From: Sphingomonadaceae bacterium
GTDB taxonomy: Bacteria > Pseudomonadota > Alphaproteobacteria > Sphingomonadales > Sphingomonadaceae
Reading direction: 5' to 3'
Length of the DNA stretch: 8,143 bases
Assembly: GCA_013821585.1 (NCBI GenBank)
Contig: JACDGO010000079.1
Location: 1-8,143 of the forward strand
In this document: positions 1-6,011 of the stretch, one piece after another
Position numbering within the stretch: position 1 is the first letter of the stretch
Layout of the letters: the number at the start of each line of letters is the position of its first letter
Program-made: the position numbers and the translations under genes
The notes under the pieces: generated by a model
Database searches by the model: none
Told to the model about the DNA's origin: nothing
What the model saw: only the letters and a program-made list of their open reading frames with translations

Positions 1-926
1 TTCAGCTCCTGTGCGGCGTGCAGCGTCCCGACGATCCGGCAATCGCGATCGTCGACGCGCTGCGCGCGGCGCGGCCGGGTGCCGCGATCGACCTCGTGAT
101 CGACGCGACGGTTCACGGCGCCAGCGGCAAAATCTCGAATCTCGTCAACATGGATCGCCGCTGCGCCCACCCGATCGTCATCCTCAGCGACAGCGATATC
201 GCCGTCGCGCCCGATTATCTCGCGCGCGTTCTCGCTGCGTTGGATGCGCCGGGGGTCGGCGCGGTCACATGCCCCTATCGCGGGCGGGACGACGCGGGCT
301 TCTCGTCGCTGCTGGGCGCGGCGGGGCTCAGCTACCAGTTCCTTCCCGGCGCGGTCTTGGCCGCGGCGCTGGGACTGGCGCGACCCTGCATGGGCTCGAC
401 GATCGCGCTCCGTCGCGAGACGCTCGACCGGATCGGCGGCTTCGGGCGCTTCGTCGATGTGCTTGCCGACGACTATGCGATCGGCGAGGCGATCCACGCG
501 CTGGGCCTTTCAGTCGCGGTCGCGCCGATGCTCGTCACGCACGCCTCCGCCGAACGCAGCGTCGCCGAACTGTGGCGGCATGAGCTGCGCTGGGGCGCGA
601 CGCTGCGCGACATCATACCGGCCGCCTATGTGTCGGCAGTGATCGCGATACCGTTTCCGCTGGCGCTGCTCGGAGCGCTCTATTGGCCCGTCGCGGGGGC
701 GGTGCTCGCCGGTCTGGCATTCGCATCGCGCGCGATCATCGCGCGCGCCGTCGATCGGGTCGCGGGTCAGCGCACGGCTTTGGTTTGGCTGCTGCCGCTG
801 CGCGATTGCTTCTCGCTCGGCATATTCATCGCGACCCTGTTCGTGCGCTCGGTTGATTGGCGCGGCCAACGGCTTAGAATGACCGGCGACGGCCGCGTCA
901 CCGCCGTCACGGAGCTTTCCACATGA
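1..926 (+). CDS. hpnI: HpnI, hopanoid glycosyltransferase (5' partial)
   Basis: This membrane-associated glycosyltransferase of the ceramide-glucosyltransferase-like (GT21/GT2) type is known to add N-acetylglucosamine to bacteriohopanetetrol, the first step of side-chain decoration. The frame is open from base 3, giving 307 visible residues. The sequence before the GTG at 18 (QLLCG) already reads as family sequence, so the true start lies upstream of the window and roughly 80 N-terminal residues are missing, judged from the usual family length. Visible motifs are the metal-binding D-S-D at 189-197, the acidic DDYAIG motif at 468-485 (likely catalytic base), and an (R/Q)xxRW-type motif, HELRW, ending at 593. 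The C-terminal part is hydrophobic, with probable membrane segments around 625-740 and 775-850. The stop overlaps the hpnJ start by four bases. The family call is firm; substrate is inferred from the neighbours. Confidence 0.9.
   Translation, partial: QLLCGVQRPDDPAIAIVDALRAARPGAAIDLVIDATVHGASGKISNLVNMDRRCAHPIVILSDSDIAVAPDYLARVLAALDAPGVGAVTCPYRGRDDAGFSSLLGAAGLSYQFLPGAVLAAALGLARPCMGSTIALRRETLDRIGGFGRFVDVLADDYAIGEAIHALGLSVAVAPMLVTHASAERSVAELWRHELRWGATLRDIIPAAYVSAVIAIPFPLALLGALYWPVAGAVLAGLAFASRAIIARAVDRVAGQRTALVWLLPLRDCFSLGIFIATLFVRSVDWRGQRLRMTGDGRVTAVTELST
727..747. repeat. Near-perfect palindrome within hpnI
   Basis: The arms CGCGCGCGAT (727-736) and ATCGCGCGCG (738-747) are exact reverse complements around a single central C. 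It lies in codons for a membrane-proximal SRAIIARA segment, so alternating Ala/Arg codons in a GC-rich genome may explain it. Confidence 0.7.
911..914 (+). promoter_or_regulatory. Shine-Dalgarno site of hpnJ
   Basis: GGAG lies 8 bases before the ATG at 923 and 11 bases before a second in-frame ATG at 926. The spacing favours the first ATG, which overlaps the hpnI stop as ATGA. Starting at 926 would remove only one methionine, and related proteins often begin M-(R/K)-(S/T)-L, so the second ATG cannot be excluded. Confidence 0.6.
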
Positions 927-2350
927 TGCGTTCGCTGTTTCTACAGGCGCCCTCGTTCGACGGCTATGACGGCGGCGCCGGCGCGCGCTACCAGATGAAG
1001 CGCGAAGTGAAGTCGTTCTGGTATCCGACCTGGCTCGCGCAACCCGCGGCGCTGGTCGAAGGCTCGCGCCTGATCGACGCGCCCGCGCACGACCAGAGCT
1101 GGGACGACATCAAGCACGAGGTCGACGACAAGGACCTCGTCATCCTCCACACATCGACGCCGAGCTTCCGGCAGGACGTCCACACCGCCGAACTGATCAA
1201 GGCGCGCAATCCCAGGGCCATGATCGGCCTGATCGGCGCCAAGGTCGCGGTCGAGACGCAGAAATCGATGGAGGCGTCGACCGCGATCGACTTCGTGGCG
1301 CGCAACGAGTTCGACTTCACGATCCTCGATATCGCCAAAGGCATGCCGCTCGCAGACGTGGACGGCATTTCGTGGCGCAACGACGCGGGGGAGATCATTC
1401 ACAACCCCGATCGCGCGGTCATCGAGGACATGGACTCGCTGCCGTTCGTCTCGCCCGTCTACAAACGCGACCTGACGATCGAGAAATATTTCGGCGGCTA
1501 TCTGCTCCACCCCTATGTCAGCTTCTACACCGGGCGCGGGTGCAAGAGCCGCTGCACCTTCTGCCTGTGGCCGCAGACCGTGGGCGGGCACAATTACCGC
1601 ACCCGCTCGATCGCGCACGTCGTCGAGGAAGTGAAATACGTCCAGGCTGAGATGCCGCAGGTAAAGGAAATCTTCTTCGACGACGACACGCTGACCGATA
1701 ACCGGCCGCGCGTCGAGGAACTGGCGCGCGAACTCGGCAAGCTCGGCGTCACCTGGTCGTGCAACGCCAAGGCCAACGTGCCCTACGAAACGCTAAAGGT
1801 CATGAAGGAAGGCGGCTGCCGCCTGCTGCTGGTCGGCTATGAAAGCGGCAATCAGCAGATCCTGCACAACATCAAAAAGGGTCTGCGTACCGACGTCGCG
1901 CGGCAGTTCACGAAGGATTGCCACGCGCTCGGAATCGTCATCCACGGCACCTTCATCCTGGGGCTGCCCGGCGAGACCGAGGAGACGATCGAGGAAACGA
2001 TCAACTACGCCAAGGAGATCGATCCGCACACGATCCAGGTATCGCTCGCGGCGCCCTATCCGGGCACGTTCCTTTACCGCCAAGCAACCGAGAACGGCTG
2101 GTTCGACGGCACCGATCACCTACTCACCGACGGCGGCAACCAGATCGCGCAGCTGAGCTATCCCCACCTGCCCGCCGCCCTGATCTTCGACAAGGTCGAA
2201 GAATTCTACAAGCGCTTCTATTTCAGGCCGTCGAAAATCTGGTCGATCGTGTCGGAGATGCTGCGCGACTGGAGCATGATGAAACGCCGCTTGCGCGAAG
2301 GCGTCGAGTTCTTCGACTTCCTCCGGCGCCGCAAGGAAGCCACCGGTTGA
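923..2350 (+). CDS. hpnJ: HpnJ, radical SAM enzyme of hopanoid (BHT cyclitol ether) synthesis
   Basis: This 475-residue cytoplasmic radical SAM protein is full length for the family. The radical SAM signature CxxxCxxC is C207, C211 and C214, which would ligate the 4Fe-4S cluster; later core elements include FFDDDTL (251-257), the GYESG stretch (305-309) and GTFILGLPGE (342-351). The first 170 residues resemble the Rossmann-like N-terminal domain seen in B12-binding radical SAM proteins, but no DxHxxG cobalamin motif is visible. The N-terminal block SFDGYDGGAG (11-20) is typical of HpnJ. HpnJ is known to be needed to convert glucosaminyl-BHT to BHT cyclitol ether, in effect a contraction of the sugar ring to an aminocyclopentitol. 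It overlaps hpnI (ATGA) and hpnK (TTGA), which points to coupled translation. Identification is strong. Confidence 0.95.
   Translation: MMRSLFLQAPSFDGYDGGAGARYQMKREVKSFWYPTWLAQPAALVEGSRLIDAPAHDQSWDDIKHEVDDKDLVILHTSTPSFRQDVHTAELIKARNPRAMIGLIGAKVAVETQKSMEASTAIDFVARNEFDFTILDIAKGMPLADVDGISWRNDAGEIIHNPDRAVIEDMDSLPFVSPVYKRDLTIEKYFGGYLLHPYVSFYTGRGCKSRCTFCLWPQTVGGHNYRTRSIAHVVEEVKYVQAEMPQVKEIFFDDDTLTDNRPRVEELARELGKLGVTWSCNAKANVPYETLKVMKEGGCRLLLVGYESGNQQILHNIKKGLRTDVARQFTKDCHALGIVIHGTFILGLPGETEETIEETINYAKEIDPHTIQVSLAAPYPGTFLYRQATENGWFDGTDHLLTDGGNQIAQLSYPHLPAALIFDKVEEFYKRFYFRPSKIWSIVSEMLRDWSMMKRRLREGVEFFDFLRRRKEATG
2333..2338 (+). promoter_or_regulatory. Shine-Dalgarno site supporting the TTG start of hpnK
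   Basis: AAGGAA lies inside the end of hpnJ, with its AAGGA core 9 bases before the TTG at 2347. The hpnK frame has no stop back to 1918, so the open frame alone would suggest a start far inside hpnJ. This site, together with family homology beginning exactly at KTLIVTADDFG, decides for TTG. Confidence 0.65.
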
Positions 2351-3192
2351 AGACGCTCATCGTCACCGCCGACGATTTCGGCGCGGACGCGAAAGTCAAC
2401 GAAGCGGTCGAAATCGGGCATCGGGACGGCATCCTTACCGCTACGAGCCTGATGGTCGGCGGCGCGGCGGCGGCCGATGCGATCGAGCGCGCGCGGCGGC
2501 TGCCGGCGCTCGGCGTCGGCCTCCATGTCAACCTCGCCGAAGGCCGGCCGATCCTTCCCGCCGAAGCGATCCCCGGTCTTGTCGGCCGCAACGGATTGTT
2601 CAGGACCGACATGGCGCGCCTCGGTGCGGCGATCTTTTTCAACCGGCGGGTGCGCCGCCAGGCGGCGGCGGAGATCGACGCGCAGTTCGCGGCGTTCGCC
2701 GCGACGGGCCTCGCGCTCGATCACGTCAACGCCCACAAGCATTTTCATCTACATCCGACGATCGCGGCGCTGATCATCGACATCGGCAAACATTATGGCA
2801 TGGCGGCGGCGCGCGCGGCGATCGAACCGGCGCGCACGCTTCGCGCGGTCGAGCCGACGACGCTCGCCATAGCCGCCCTAGGCGCGGCACCACTCGCCAG
2901 GCATTTACGCCGCCGGCTCCTACGGGCCGGCGTGTCGTCGCCCGATCACGTATTCGGCGTGACCTGGAGCGGCGCGATGACACCGGCCCGCGTGCGGGGG
3001 ATCGCCGCGCACCTGCCGCCCGGAGTCACCGAGATCTATCTTCATCCGGCGACCGCCAACCGTTTCGCCGGAAGCGCGCGCGGATATCGCTACACCGAGG
3101 AGCTTGCCGCGCTCACCGATCCTTCCGTGCTTGAAACCGTGCGGAGCGCCGGCGTCGTGCTGGCCCGCTTCGCGGACCTGCCCCGCCCGTGA
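2347..3192 (+). CDS. hpnK: HpnK, YdjC-family deacetylase of hopanoid synthesis
   Basis: This 281-residue protein of the YdjC/ChbG carbohydrate deacetylase family is known to remove the acetyl group from N-acetylglucosaminyl-BHT, giving glucosaminyl-BHT, the substrate for HpnJ. The family metal site is intact: TADDFG (7-12) supplies an aspartate, GLHVNL (58-63) a histidine (H60), and DHVNAHKHFHLHP (125-137) a further histidine, probably H130. A late YLHP (231-234) is also typical. The start is TTG at 2347, overlapping the hpnJ stop as TTGA. Translating upstream of it gives arginine- and proline-rich shadow sequence, not a domain. Residues 175-192 are coded with an unusual run of rare codons (ATA, CTA, AGG, TTA, CTA) in a segment that is probably variable in the family. 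The stop overlaps the hpnL start as GTGA. Confidence 0.93.
   Translation: MKTLIVTADDFGADAKVNEAVEIGHRDGILTATSLMVGGAAAADAIERARRLPALGVGLHVNLAEGRPILPAEAIPGLVGRNGLFRTDMARLGAAIFFNRRVRRQAAAEIDAQFAAFAATGLALDHVNAHKHFHLHPTIAALIIDIGKHYGMAAARAAIEPARTLRAVEPTTLAIAALGAAPLARHLRRRLLRAGVSSPDHVFGVTWSGAMTPARVRGIAAHLPPGVTEIYLHPATANRFAGSARGYRYTEELAALTDPSVLETVRSAGVVLARFADLPRP
2911..2932 (+). repeat. Hairpin-forming sequence within hpnK
   Basis: The arms CGCCGGC (2911-2917) and GCCGGCG (2926-2932) are exact complements. The stem can extend by a U-G and a C-G pair to close a CUAC loop. It lies at the end of a rare-codon cluster in hpnK. No T-run follows, so it is not a terminator. Confidence 0.6.
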
Positions 3193-4190
3193 AGGTCGGC
3201 GCGATCACCCTCATGCTGACGCTGGCGGGGCTGGCGGTGACCGCCTGGCTGATCGGCAAGACCGGCGCCGGGCAGGTGGTCGCGGCGACGGCGGCGATCG
3301 GCCCGATCGGGTTCCTGCTGCTGTGCGGCTACACGCTGGCGGTGCTCGTCGTCCTCGGCGCGGCGTGGTTCGCGGTCGCGCCGGGGCTCCCCGCGGAGCT
3401 TCTCCCCGCGTTCATCTGGGGACGGACGACGCGCGAGGCGGCAACCGACGTCCTGCCCTTTTCGCTATTCGGCGGACTCATAGTCGGCGGCCGAACGCTC
3501 GCGGCTCGCGGCATCCGCGATTCGCTGATCTATGCGTCGATGATCGCCGACCTGACGACCGAATTGGCCGCGCAGGCGCTGTTCAGCCTGGCGGGCGTGT
3601 CGGTGCTGCTTGTCGTTCTGGCGCACGAGCCGGTCGGCGCGCGCCTGATCCCGCTCGCCGTCGGCGGATTGATCGCGATGATCGCGATCATGGCCGCGTT
3701 CGCCTTCGCGCAGCGGCCGCTGCTTCGCCTCGCTGAAGGGCTCGGCGGACGATTGCTGCCCGGATCGAACGCGGCGATGGCCGGCATTCGCGCCGAACTC
3801 GACGCGATCTACCGCAAACGCGCGCGCGTGCTGGCCGGCTTTCTGCTCAATCTCGTCGCCTGGATCGCCAGCGCGGCGGGAGCGTGGATCGCGCTGTCCT
3901 TCATGGGCGCGCGCGCGCCCTTGTGGGCGATCGTGACGATCGAGGCGCTGATTTTCACTGTGCGAAGTGTCGCCTTCGCGATTCCCGGCGGAATTGGCGT
4001 GCAGGAAACAGCCTATATTCTGATCGGGCCGCTGTTCGGGCTGACACCCAGCATGGCGCTTGCGCTCTCGCTCGTGAAGCGCGCCCGCGATCTCGCGATC
4101 GGCGTGCCCGCGATTCTCATTTGGCAGGTCACGGAATATCGGACGCTTGCGAGCCGGAAGCGCGGCATTCCGGACAAGGTCGCCTCCTAG
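3189..4190 (+). CDS. hpnL: HpnL, hopanoid-associated membrane protein
   Basis: This 333-residue integral membrane protein belongs to the UPF0104 / lysylphosphatidylglycerol-synthase transmembrane-domain superfamily. Hydrophobic segments are visible near residues 4-21, 38-60, 113-144, 152-173, 213-237, 244-262 and 275-313. The hallmark of the superfamily, PGGIGVQE, is at 266-273. Only the membrane part is present; no catalytic aminoacyl-transfer domain follows. The gene starts with GTG overlapping the hpnK stop (GTGA). No good Shine-Dalgarno precedes it (only a weak GGA 12 bases away), so it probably depends on ribosomes terminating on hpnK. Position in the operon ties it to modified hopanoids, perhaps in handling or moving them across the inner membrane, but its biochemical role is not established. 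Its TAG overlaps the opposite-strand mmsB stop within CTAG. Confidence 0.88.
   Translation: MKVGAITLMLTLAGLAVTAWLIGKTGAGQVVAATAAIGPIGFLLLCGYTLAVLVVLGAAWFAVAPGLPAELLPAFIWGRTTREAATDVLPFSLFGGLIVGGRTLAARGIRDSLIYASMIADLTTELAAQALFSLAGVSVLLVVLAHEPVGARLIPLAVGGLIAMIAIMAAFAFAQRPLLRLAEGLGGRLLPGSNAAMAGIRAELDAIYRKRARVLAGFLLNLVAWIASAAGAWIALSFMGARAPLWAIVTIEALIFTVRSVAFAIPGGIGVQETAYILIGPLFGLTPSMALALSLVKRARDLAIGVPAILIWQVTEYRTLASRKRGIPDKVAS
4154..4173. repeat. Small inverted repeat near the hpnL 3' end
   Basis: CCGGAA and TTCCGG arms flank an 8-base spacer just before the convergent stop codons. Both transcripts would carry it, but neither strand shows a following T-run. Confidence 0.4.
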
Positions 4191-5074
4191 CGCCCTTCCC
4201 GCTTCAGAAATTCCATCATGACCGAGAAATCCCTTCCCTCCTCGCCCGCGTCGGCGAGGCGCTGATAGAATTCGGCCGCCTTCGCGCCCATCGGCGTCGC
4301 CGCGCCCGCTCCTTGCGCCGCCTCCATCGCCAGCTTCAGATCCTTGAGCATCAGCGCGGTCGCGAAGCCGCCTTCGTAATCGCGGTCGGCGGGGCTTTCG
4401 GGGCCGACGCCGGGCGCGGGGCAATAGCTCGTCATCGACCAGCTCTGCCCCGACGAGACCGAGGCGATGTCGTAGAAGGTCTGGAGATCGAGCCCGAGCT
4501 TTTCCGCCAGGCCGAACGCCTCGCACGTCGCGGTCATCGTCGCGCCGAGCAGCATGTTGTTGCAGATTTTCGCCGCCTGCCCCGCGCCGTTCACGCCCGC
4601 GTGGATCAGCGTCTTGCCCATCGCCGACAGGATCGGCTCGGCCTTGGCGAACGCCTGCGCGGAGCCGCCGACCATGAAGGTCAGCGTGCCCGCGTTCGCC
4701 GCCGCGATCCCGCCCGAGACCGGCGCGTCGACCGCGAGCAGCCCCTTTCCCTGCGCCAGCGCCGCGACCTCGCGCGCGGTGGCGACGTCGATCGTCGAAC
4801 AGTCGAGCAGCACGGCGCCCGGCTTCGCGGCGTCGAGCAGCGCGCTTTCATAGACTTCGCGCACATGCCTGCCCGCGGGGAGCATCGTCACGACCGCCTC
4901 GGCGTCGTTCGCCGCTTCGGCGGCGCTCGCGACGGCCAGGCAGCCCGCCGCCTTGGACGCGTCGAGCGCGTCGGCCGACAGGTCGAACGCGCGCACGTCA
5001 TGCCCCGCCTTGGCGAGGTTCGCGGCCATCCCGCCGCCCATGTGGCCGAGGCCGATGAAGCCGATCGTGGTCAA
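4187..5074 (-). CDS. mmsB: 3-hydroxyisobutyrate dehydrogenase
   Basis: This 295-residue soluble NAD-dependent enzyme of the beta-hydroxyacid dehydrogenase family oxidises 3-hydroxyisobutyrate to methylmalonate semialdehyde in valine degradation. The N-terminal Rossmann motif GLGHMGGGMAANL is at 8-20, with D31 at the end of beta-2 favouring NAD over NADP. The substrate-binding motif DAPVSGG is at 116-122. The catalytic segment GAGQAAKICNN (163-173) carries the expected lysine K169 and asparagine N173. The typical LMLKDLKLA (241-249) follows, with K244 and D245. The start is TTG at 5074, chosen because a near-perfect GGAGG lies 5 bases upstream and because family homology starts there. Unlike the other genes of its strand it is not coupled to its upstream neighbour: 161 noncoding bases separate it from the enoyl-CoA hydratase gene. 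The stop overlaps that of hpnL. Confidence 0.95.
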   Translation of the reverse strand: MTTIGFIGLGHMGGGMAANLAKAGHDVRAFDLSADALDASKAAGCLAVASAAEAANDAEAVVTMLPAGRHVREVYESALLDAAKPGAVLLDCSTIDVATAREVAALAQGKGLLAVDAPVSGGIAAANAGTLTFMVGGSAQAFAKAEPILSAMGKTLIHAGVNGAGQAAKICNNMLLGATMTATCEAFGLAEKLGLDLQTFYDIASVSSGQSWSMTSYCPAPGVGPESPADRDYEGGFATALMLKDLKLAMEAAQGAGAATPMGAKAAEFYQRLADAGEEGRDFSVMMEFLKREGR

Positions 5075-5079
5075 CTGAT

Positions 5080-5084
5080 CCTCC
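5080..5084 (-). promoter_or_regulatory. Shine-Dalgarno site deciding the TTG start of mmsB
   Basis: On the minus strand GGAGG sits 5 bases before the TTG at 5074-5072. It is the best ribosome-binding sequence in the window and leaves little doubt that the rare TTG is the true start. Confidence 0.8.
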
Positions 5085-5111
5085 GGAACGAAACCGCGGC
5101 GAAGTGGACGA

Positions 5112-5139
5112 CTTTTACACGGGTTGGGGAAGTTTTCAG
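5112..5139 (-). promoter_or_regulatory. mmsB: Possible sigma-70-type promoter for mmsB (weak)
   Basis: On the minus strand CTGAAA (5139-5134) and TAAAAG (5117-5112) are separated by 16 bases, about 40 bases before the mmsB start and in the most AT-rich part of the gap. Both hexamers match the consensus only partly, and alphaproteobacterial promoters are poorly predicted by eye, so this is a suggestion only. Confidence 0.2.
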
Positions 5140-5145
5140 GGGTAA

Positions 5146-5171
5146 ACTGTCCGGCGAACCCGTCAGACAGT
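5146..5171 (-). repeat. 26-base imperfect inverted repeat (candidate weak terminator or operator)
   Basis: The arms ACTGTC and GACAGT pair at the ends. Read as minus-strand RNA the stem continues through a G-U and a G-C pair, one A-C mismatch and two more G-C pairs, closing a GGUU loop. It lies 64 bases beyond the enoyl-CoA hydratase stop. On the minus strand it is followed by TTA then CCCC, so the U-run is too short for a strong intrinsic terminator. The plus strand has no T-run at all. A weak terminator, an attenuator or a regulator site are all possible. Confidence 0.45.
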
Positions 5172-5235
5172 GCGCGGACGCGAATCGGTCATGGCGCGAA
5201 CCTAACCGGATAGGTACGCTGTAGGAAAGCCATTT

Positions 5236-6009
5236 TCACCGCCCGCTCCAGTTCCCCCGCCGCTTTTCGACGAACGCCGCCATCCCCTCGCTCTGGTCGT
5301 CGGTGCCGAACAGCCCGTGGAACAGCCGCCGCTCGAACAACACACCCTGCGCGAGGCCGGTCTCGAACGCCGCGCCGATCATCTCCTTGACCGCGATCGC
5401 CGCGAGCGGGGCCATTCCGGCGATCGCGGTCGCGGTCTTCAGCGCGTCGTCGAGGAGGTCGGCCGCGGGCACGACGCGCGCGACGAGGCCCGAACGCTCG
5501 GCCTCCGCCGCGTCCATCATCCGCCCGGTCAGGCACATTTCCATCGCCTTCGCCTTGCCGACCGCGCGCGTCAGCCGCTGCGAGCCGCCCATGCCGGGAC
5601 CGACGCCGAGCTTGATCTCGGGCTGGCCGAACTTGGCGCTGTCGGCCGCAATAATGAAGTCGGCCATCATCGCCAGTTCGCACCCGCCGCCGAGCGCGAA
5701 GCCGGAGACCGCCGCGATCCAGGGCTTGCGCGTCGCCGTCACCCGCTCCCAGCCGGCGAAATAATTCGACGAGTACATGTCGGCGAAGCCCTGAACCGAC
5801 ATCTCCTTGATGTCCGCGCCCGCCGCGAACGCCTTCTCGCTGCCCGTCAGCACCGCGCAGCCCTGCCCGGGATCGGAGTCGAACGCCGCGAACGCGTCGA
5901 TCAGCTCGCCGAGCACATGCGCATTGAGCGCGTTCAACGCTTGCGGACGGTTGAGCGTGACGAGCGTCACGCGCCCACGCTGCTCGGTCAGGATCGTGTC
6001 GTAGGCCAT
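5236..6009 (-). CDS. Enoyl-CoA hydratase (crotonase family)
   Basis: This 257-residue crotonase-fold enzyme is full length for the family and adds water across the double bond of 2-enoyl-CoA thioesters. Both catalytic glutamates are present: E111 in [11 protein letters not shown] (107-117) and E131 in FGQPEIKLG (127-135), spaced 20 residues apart as in mitochondrial crotonase. Oxyanion-hole elements are AAGADIKEM (62-70) and the GGG at 107-109. The end has the typical [16 protein letters not shown] (235-250). Next to the hydrolase and dehydrogenase genes it probably hydrates methacrylyl-CoA to 3-hydroxyisobutyryl-CoA in valine breakdown, though general fatty-acid beta-oxidation cannot be excluded. 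The open frame extends upstream to 6198, but that part is phaC in another frame. The ATG at 6009 has GGGGAG 6 bases upstream and lies 2 bases after the phaC stop. Confidence 0.93.
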   Translation of the reverse strand: MAYDTILTEQRGRVTLVTLNRPQALNALNAHVLGELIDAFAAFDSDPGQGCAVLTGSEKAFAAGADIKEMSVQGFADMYSSNYFAGWERVTATRKPWIAAVSGFALGGGCELAMMADFIIAADSAKFGQPEIKLGVGPGMGGSQRLTRAVGKAKAMEMCLTGRMMDAAEAERSGLVARVVPAADLLDDALKTATAIAGMAPLAAIAVKEMIGAAFETGLAQGVLFERRLFHGLFGTDDQSEGMAAFVEKRRGNWSGR

Positions 6010-6011
6010 CT

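Larger units (their letters stand above)
5075..5235 (-). other. Intergenic region upstream of mmsB
   Basis: This is the only real noncoding stretch in the window (161 bases) and is more AT-rich than its flanks in its mmsB-proximal half (about 5111-5147). It holds the mmsB Shine-Dalgarno, a 26-base hairpin-forming repeat (5146-5171), and a small inverted repeat ACCTA-n6-TAGGT at 5200-5215. I find no tRNA, no conserved riboswitch and no credible small ORF in it. It probably ends or attenuates transcription from the upstream genes, starts a separate mmsB transcript, or does both. Confidence 0.6.

Noticed and set aside
18..926. Complete hpnI starting at GTG 18
   Set aside because: The frame is open to the window edge and residues before the GTG match the glycosyltransferase family; the N-terminal third of the catalytic domain would be missing.
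1918..2346. Long N-terminal extension of HpnK making a 424-residue protein
   Set aside because: The extension lies in another frame of the well-supported hpnJ gene, is compositionally a GC-rich shadow, and family homology starts exactly at the TTG at 2347.
3671..3688. Tandem 9-base repeat (GATCGCGAT twice)
   Set aside because: Only two copies, in frame, coding an Ile-Ala-Met-Ile-Ala-Ile membrane stretch; explained by codon preference in a hydrophobic segment.
4154..4173. Bidirectional intrinsic terminator between the convergent operons
   Set aside because: The 6-pair stem lies within hpnL coding sequence and has no T-run on either strand, so it does not meet the usual criteria.
3465..4526. 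353-residue minus-strand open frame opposite hpnL
   Set aside because: Arg-, Gly- and Asp-rich translation without any domain, antisense to a clear membrane-protein gene; a product of high third-position GC.
3884..5224. 446-residue plus-strand open frame across hpnL and mmsB
   Set aside because: It lies across two well-supported genes on opposite strands, with low-complexity Arg/His/Ala-rich translation and no recognisable motif.
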